DNA of 64,000 nt from Chromobacterium rhizoryzae (GTDB lineage: Bacteria; Pseudomonadota; Gammaproteobacteria; Burkholderiales; Chromobacteriaceae). Shown piece after piece: positions 60,141 through 64,000 of this stretch (position 1 is its first letter; every line of letters starts with the position of its first letter). The notes under the pieces are model-generated. The model did not search any database. It saw only the letters and a list, made by a program, of their open reading frames with translations, and was not told the DNA's origin. The DNA lies in NCBI RefSeq assembly GCF_020544465.1, contig NZ_CP066126.1, forward strand, positions 1,550,001-1,614,000, in the 5' to 3' direction. Both the position numbers and the translations under genes were made by a program.

Positions 60141-62054
60141 ATGAAGAGCCAACAGCAAAACAGCCGGCAGCGCTGGGCCCGGGACTATGTGTTCGACGCA
60201 TTGAGCCAATTGGGCATCCACCGCATTTTCGGCGTGCCCGGCACCAATGAGATTCCCATCATCGACGGCACGTCCTACCCGGAAAATCAGGTGGAGTACA
60301 TCGAGTGCCTGCACGAGAACATCGCCATGGGCGCGGCCATGGGCTCGGCGCGGATGACGGGCAAGCCCGGCGTGGTGGTGGTGCACGTCACCCCGGGCAT
60401 CGCCCACGGCATCGGCAATCTGTTCAACGCCTGGCGCTCGCAGGCGCCGCTGGTGATTCTGTGTTGCCAGCAGCAGAACGAGCTGGTCACGCAGGAGCCG
60501 CTGCTGGCCTCCAATCTGGTGGACCTGGCGCGGCAATACACCAAGTGGGCGCATGAGGTGCGCACCGAGCAAGAATTGCCGATGGTGTTGCAGCGCGCCT
60601 TCAAGGAGGCGATGGCGCCGCCCAACGGGCCGGTGTTCGTCGCCATTCCCTGGGAGTTCACCATGCGGCGCATCGGCGACGGCGACCGCCTGCCGGGCAT
60701 TACCCGGATCTCCCCGCATTTCATCGCCGACGCCGACGCCATCCGTCAGGCGGCCGTCATGCTGCGCGAGGCGGTCAACCCATTGATCGTGGTGGGCGAC
60801 GCCGCCGGCTACGCGGAGGCCTGGCCGGAATTGCAGGCGCTGGCGGAGTTGATCGGCGCGCCGGTGTCGCTGCAAACCTTCAGCAGCTTGGCCAACTTCC
60901 CCAATGGGGATTACCACTGGCAGGGCGAACTGCCCGGCGGGCAAAAAGATCTGCAGCAAGTGTTCGCCGGCCACGACGTCGCCTTTTTATGCGGCTTCAG
61001 CAACCAGGCCCAGGTCACGGTGTTCAAGTACAGTGACGGCCCCTTGATTCCGCCCTCGGTGCGCCAGGTGTATCTGAGCAACAACAGCTGGGACATCGGC
61101 AAGAACTACTACGGCGAATGCGCGCTGTTCGGCGACATCAAGGCCACCTTGCCGCTGCTGAACCGGGAGATCGGCGAGCAGCCGTCGGCGGCCGCGCGGC
61201 AGCGCAATGAGCTGTTGCGGCAAAAAGCCGAAGCGCGGCGCTTGCAATGGGACGTCTATCTGCGCGAGGCGATGCAACAGCAAGAAATCTGGGCGGTGGT
61301 GATCGCCGACGCGCTGCGTCTGGAAATCAGCGAACGCCGGCTGGAAAAGCAGTTCGTCTACGTGCACGAAGCGGTGTCGGACCCGGCGCCGTTCCAGTAC
61401 CTGCTGCCCTTCACCGAAGAGGCCGCGGCGCCCATCAGCTACTACTGCGTCGGCGGCGGCTCCCTGGGCTGGTCCATGCCCGCCACCCTGGGCATCAAGC
61501 TGGAAGCGCAAGGCTGCCAGGGTATAGACACCCGTTTCGTGGTGGCGGCCACCGGCGACGGCTCCTCCTTGTTCTATCCGCAAACCTGGTGGACCGCTCA
61601 GCATCGCCAGCTGGGGGTGCTCTACATCATCACCAACAACCACGAATACCACACCCTGCAAATGGGGCTGCAACAAGTGGAGGCGATGTACGGCGACGCG
61701 CCGGGCTACGGCTGGCAGGCGCGCACCCAGGACCCGGAATACCTGCGCATCCACCGGCCCAAACCGGATTTCGTCGCCTTGGCCCAGGCTTTCGGCGGCA
61801 TGGAGGGCGAGGTGGTGGTCCATCCCGAGGCGGTGCGCGCGGCGGTGCGGCGCGGGCTGGACCACGCGCTGGCCGGCCGCGCCTATGTGCTGGACATGCA
61901 GACCGTGGGCCTGGATCAGCCGCCGCCCACGCCGCAGCAGGCCAACGCCCGCTACCGCCATCAGCCGAGGCTGGATTGCTTCCATGTCCCGGACGGGGAC
62001 GGCCAGCGCAATACGGACAACGGCCAGCCGGCCAATGTGCCGGTGATTTTCTGA
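60141..62054 (+). CDS. Thiamine diphosphate-dependent enzyme (acetolactate synthase/benzoylformate decarboxylase family)
   Basis: A 637-residue ThDP enzyme. It has IFGVPGTNEIPIIDG, the activating Glu59 in CLHENIAMGAAMG, a central FAD/NAD-type domain (about 200-360), and the ThDP/Mg motif GDGSSLFYPQTWW...IITNN (from residue 472). It is longer than typical decarboxylases, with an insert around 390-440. With the amine oxidase that follows it could form an amino acid to keto acid to aldehyde route. Substrate is unknown. The start at 60141 follows GAGAGAGG. Confidence 0.84.
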   Translation: MKSQQQNSRQRWARDYVFDALSQLGIHRIFGVPGTNEIPIIDGTSYPENQVEYIECLHENIAMGAAMGSARMTGKPGVVVVHVTPGIAHGIGNLFNAWRSQAPLVILCCQQQNELVTQEPLLASNLVDLARQYTKWAHEVRTEQELPMVLQRAFKEAMAPPNGPVFVAIPWEFTMRRIGDGDRLPGITRISPHFIADADAIRQAAVMLREAVNPLIVVGDAAGYAEAWPELQALAELIGAPVSLQTFSSLANFPNGDYHWQGELPGGQKDLQQVFAGHDVAFLCGFSNQAQVTVFKYSDGPLIPPSVRQVYLSNNSWDIGKNYYGECALFGDIKATLPLLNREIGEQPSAAARQRNELLRQKAEARRLQWDVYLREAMQQQEIWAVVIADALRLEISERRLEKQFVYVHEAVSDPAPFQYLLPFTEEAAAPISYYCVGGGSLGWSMPATLGIKLEAQGCQGIDTRFVVAATGDGSSLFYPQTWWTAQHRQLGVLYIITNNHEYHTLQMGLQQVEAMYGDAPGYGWQARTQDPEYLRIHRPKPDFVALAQAFGGMEGEVVVHPEAVRAAVRRGLDHALAGRAYVLDMQTVGLDQPPPTPQQANARYRHQPRLDCFHVPDGDGQRNTDNGQPANVPVIF

Positions 62055-62085
62055 TCCCGGCTCCACATAGCGAGGACGAGCAAAC

Positions 62086-63681
62086 ATGGCTAGCGAAAAC
62101 ATAGACATCGCCATTGTCGGCGGCGGCGTGTCCGGCGTGTACAGCGCCTGGCGGCTGCAACAACACTATCCCCAGAGCAAGATCGCGGTGTTCGAGGCCA
62201 GCGACCACATCGGCGGACGTCTGCTGTCGGTGCGGCCGCCGGACATTCCGGACATGGTGGCGGAACTGGGCGGCATGCGCATCCTGCCGGAAGTGCAGCC
62301 GCTGATTTACGACCTGATTCAGGAATTGAATACGCTGTTGCCGGCGCCGGAACAGATCGAGCTTTACCGCTTTCCGGTGGACGAGCCGCAAAACATCGCC
62401 TATCTGCGCGGCGTCTATCTGCGGCTGCAAGACTTCACCACCCAGCCGGACAAAGTGCCGTACCGGCTCAACTTCCTGGACCGCGGCCAGACCGGCGGCG
62501 CCGTCATCATCGACGCCATCGAGCAGATCGTGCCCGGCATCACCAATAAATCGCTGACCGAGGAAGAACGCCGGCAGATGGCGCAGAACGCCAGCTTCGG
62601 CGGCGTGCCGCTATACCAGCAAGGCTTCTGGAACGTGCTGTTCCGCGTGATCACCGGCGAAGCCTATCAATACGCCGAAGACACCGGCGGCTACGACACC
62701 ACCTTGTGCAACTGGAACGCCGCCGACGCCATTCCCTGGTTTCTGTCGGACTTCGGCGTATCGGCCCAGTACATGGGCTTTTGCAACGGCTTTCAGCAAG
62801 TGCCGCTGGTGCTGGCGCAATTGTTCGAACAGGCCGGCGGCGAGGTGCGGCTGGAGGCCCCGGTCAGCGGCGTGACGCGCAGCGAGTCGGGCTTCCAGTT
62901 CCAGGCCCAGGGCCGGACGATATCCGCCAAAACGCTGATTCTGGCGATGCCGCGCCGCGCGCTGGAGCTCTTGTCCGCCACCAGTCCCTGGCTGCAGGAG
63001 GCCGCGCGCTTCCAGCAACTGGCCGCCAGCGTCACCCCGCGGCCGCTGTTCAAATTGTTCACCACCTACAACAGCCCCTGGTGGCTGAATACGGGTTACA
63101 GCATGGCCGACGGCGACTACGTGCCGGTCAAGTCCGGCCGCTCCGTCACCGATTTGCCGGTGCGCCAGACCTATTACTGGCCGCGCAGCAACGGCCTGCC
63201 CGCCTTGCACGGCCACGCCATGTTGCTGGCCAGCTACGACGACGGCGACAACACCGGCTTTTGGGACGGTCTGCGCGGCCGCCGTCACAGCGCCTGGAAG
63301 AAGGGGCTGGAGGTGGCCGAGCTGGCGGATCCCTTCATCGGCGCGGACGACCAGGTGCGCGCCAAGGAACTGAGCTGGCACCGCTACAAGGCTCCGCGGA
63401 TGATGACCGAGGAAGTCACCCGCCAACTGACGGTGATGCACAGCCTGTCCTACACGCCCAAAGTGCGCAACGCCGCCTTCCGCGACTGGGGCGACGACCC
63501 GTACGGCGGCGGCTGGAACAGCTGGAACATCGGGGTGAAAAGCTGGGAAGTGAAACGGCAGATCATCCAGCCGCTGGACGGCCAGCCGCTATACGTGTGC
63601 GGCGAGGCCTATTCCGACGCCCAGGGCTGGGTGGAGGGGGCTTTGCAGACCGCGGACATGATGTTGGCCAAGCTGGTCTGA
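62086..63681 (+). CDS. Flavin-containing amine/L-amino acid oxidase
   Basis: A 531-residue flavoprotein of the monoamine-oxidase superfamily. The N-terminal FAD fold is IDIAIVGGGVSGVYSAWRLQ, with FEASDHIGGRLLS and ELGGMRILPE, both typical of L-amino acid oxidases. The C-terminal FAD loop is LYVCGEAYSDAQGWVEGALQTADMML. VioA/RebO-type tryptophan oxidases share this fold, but no violacein genes follow. It is 31 bases after the ThDP enzyme, so both are likely one operon. Confidence 0.84.
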   Translation: MASENIDIAIVGGGVSGVYSAWRLQQHYPQSKIAVFEASDHIGGRLLSVRPPDIPDMVAELGGMRILPEVQPLIYDLIQELNTLLPAPEQIELYRFPVDEPQNIAYLRGVYLRLQDFTTQPDKVPYRLNFLDRGQTGGAVIIDAIEQIVPGITNKSLTEEERRQMAQNASFGGVPLYQQGFWNVLFRVITGEAYQYAEDTGGYDTTLCNWNAADAIPWFLSDFGVSAQYMGFCNGFQQVPLVLAQLFEQAGGEVRLEAPVSGVTRSESGFQFQAQGRTISAKTLILAMPRRALELLSATSPWLQEAARFQQLAASVTPRPLFKLFTTYNSPWWLNTGYSMADGDYVPVKSGRSVTDLPVRQTYYWPRSNGLPALHGHAMLLASYDDGDNTGFWDGLRGRRHSAWKKGLEVAELADPFIGADDQVRAKELSWHRYKAPRMMTEEVTRQLTVMHSLSYTPKVRNAAFRDWGDDPYGGGWNSWNIGVKSWEVKRQIIQPLDGQPLYVCGEAYSDAQGWVEGALQTADMMLAKLV

Positions 63682-63697
63682 GAACCTGTTTTTGGCC
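63679..63697. repeat. Possible remnant left end of a family A repeat
   Basis: GAACCTGTTTTTGGCC follows the oxidase stop TGA in the same manner as the full copies follow theirs. No matching right end is seen before the window ends. Confidence 0.4.
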
Positions 63698-63861
63698 TGC
63701 CGCGCGCCGGCGGGACCATCAGACGGGAGGAGGAAGCGTTTCCGGGAGCGGGACAGGCAGGCCTGTCCCGCTTGGCGCGCGGCCCGGCGCGCGCTACCAT
63801 GACGGTTTTCCGCCGCGCCAGCCCCTTGCGCGGCCCCATTCTTTTCCGAGGTCTTCGTCCG

Positions 63862-63951
63862 ATGCGCCATTGATGCCGCCGTCCTCCTGGACGGCCACGT
63901 TCTCCGCCCCCTGCGCGCAGGGGAATGTTCGGCATCCTTTGGAAAGCTTCA
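63862..63951 (+). promoter_or_regulatory. Structured leader with three-codon mini-ORF before the last gene
   Basis: ATG CGC CAT TGA (Met-Arg-His-stop) at 63862-63873 is followed by two hairpins: GCCGTCC-TCCT-GGACGGC (63878-63895) and the perfect palindrome CCCCTGCG/CGCAGGGG (63909-63924). The next gene's ATG lies 27 bases on. The layout resembles translational attenuators, but no regulator or ligand can be named. Confidence 0.4.
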
Positions 63952-64000
63952 TGACGCCTATCCATCTCACTTTGGACGACGTGTCCTATCAACTGCCCGA
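63952..64000 (+). CDS. Start of a possible ABC-type ATPase (3' end outside window)
   Basis: Only sixteen codons are visible: MTPIHLTLDDVSYQLP. The pattern 'l-x-l-d-d-V-s-Y-x-L-p' is the usual first strand of ABC ATPase domains, often of ABC-F proteins. The ribosome site is weak (GGAAAGC). Assignment is tentative. Confidence 0.4.

Noticed and set aside
62086..63681. VioA of a violacein cluster
   Set aside because: The fold is shared, but no vioB, vioC, vioD or vioE gene follows and the partner is a ThDP enzyme.

Overview
The window is GC-rich, gene-dense chromosomal DNA from a betaproteobacterium, most likely a Chromobacterium-like member of the Neisseriales. The main clues are a complete hydrogen cyanide synthase set (hcnABC), a secreted chitobiase, a blue-light BLUF protein, PilU, and the housekeeping blocks dnaX-ybaB-recR and rimP-nusA-infB-rbfA-truB-rpsO-pnp. 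This assignment is inferred from gene content; no rRNA is present. No tRNA, rRNA, CRISPR array, full insertion sequence or prophage was recognised.

Layout. 1-2868: the 3' part of dnaX, ybaB, an SRPBCC-type protein and recR. 3125-6107: hcnABC on the minus strand, preceded by a long AT-rich leader with a perfect FNR/ANR box. 6621-13951: a GntR/FCD regulator divergent from a trans-4-hydroxy-L-proline degradation operon (epimerase, FAD dehydrogenase, NhaC-type permease, DHDPS-family deaminase, aldehyde dehydrogenase). 14025-17401: an orphan periplasmic binding protein, an inositol-monophosphatase-family phosphatase and an organophosphate-antiporter-type MFS protein. 17405-25766, minus strand: a MocR regulator, ccoG, marC, dapE with a Spx/ArsC-like gene, pilU and fadD. 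26080-35284: the translation and RNA-turnover block. 35370-39678: two proteins of unknown function and a GH20 chitobiase. 40061-46454: arginine succinyltransferase pathway genes astC, astA (two subunits), astD and astB, without astE.

47055-58204 is the most interesting region: a compact nine-gene biosynthetic cluster. Its first three genes overlap by four bases and encode a lysine/ornithine N-hydroxylase, a DAO-type FAD oxidase and a cupin/methionyl-tRNA-synthetase-like fusion. This trio matches the hydrazine-forming (N-N bond) machinery known from actinomycete pathways such as s56-p1, triacsin and pyrazole C-nucleosides. It is followed by an AMP-forming ligase, a GNAT acyltransferase, an alpha/beta hydrolase, a JmjC/cupin-8 oxygenase, an ATP-grasp ligase and an MFS exporter. 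No NRPS, PKS or carrier protein is present, so a small hydrazine-, hydrazone- or diazo-type peptide-like product is predicted.

58379-64000: a BLUF photoreceptor and folE (minus strand), then a ThDP-dependent decarboxylase-like enzyme paired with a flavin amine oxidase, and the first codons of a possible ABC ATPase behind a structured leader.

Two families of short palindromic MITE-like elements are scattered through the window. Both appear to duplicate a TNA target, and their insertion points repeatedly coincide with stop codons. Two copies of the second family lie in inverted orientation around the JmjC and ATP-grasp genes of the biosynthetic cluster.
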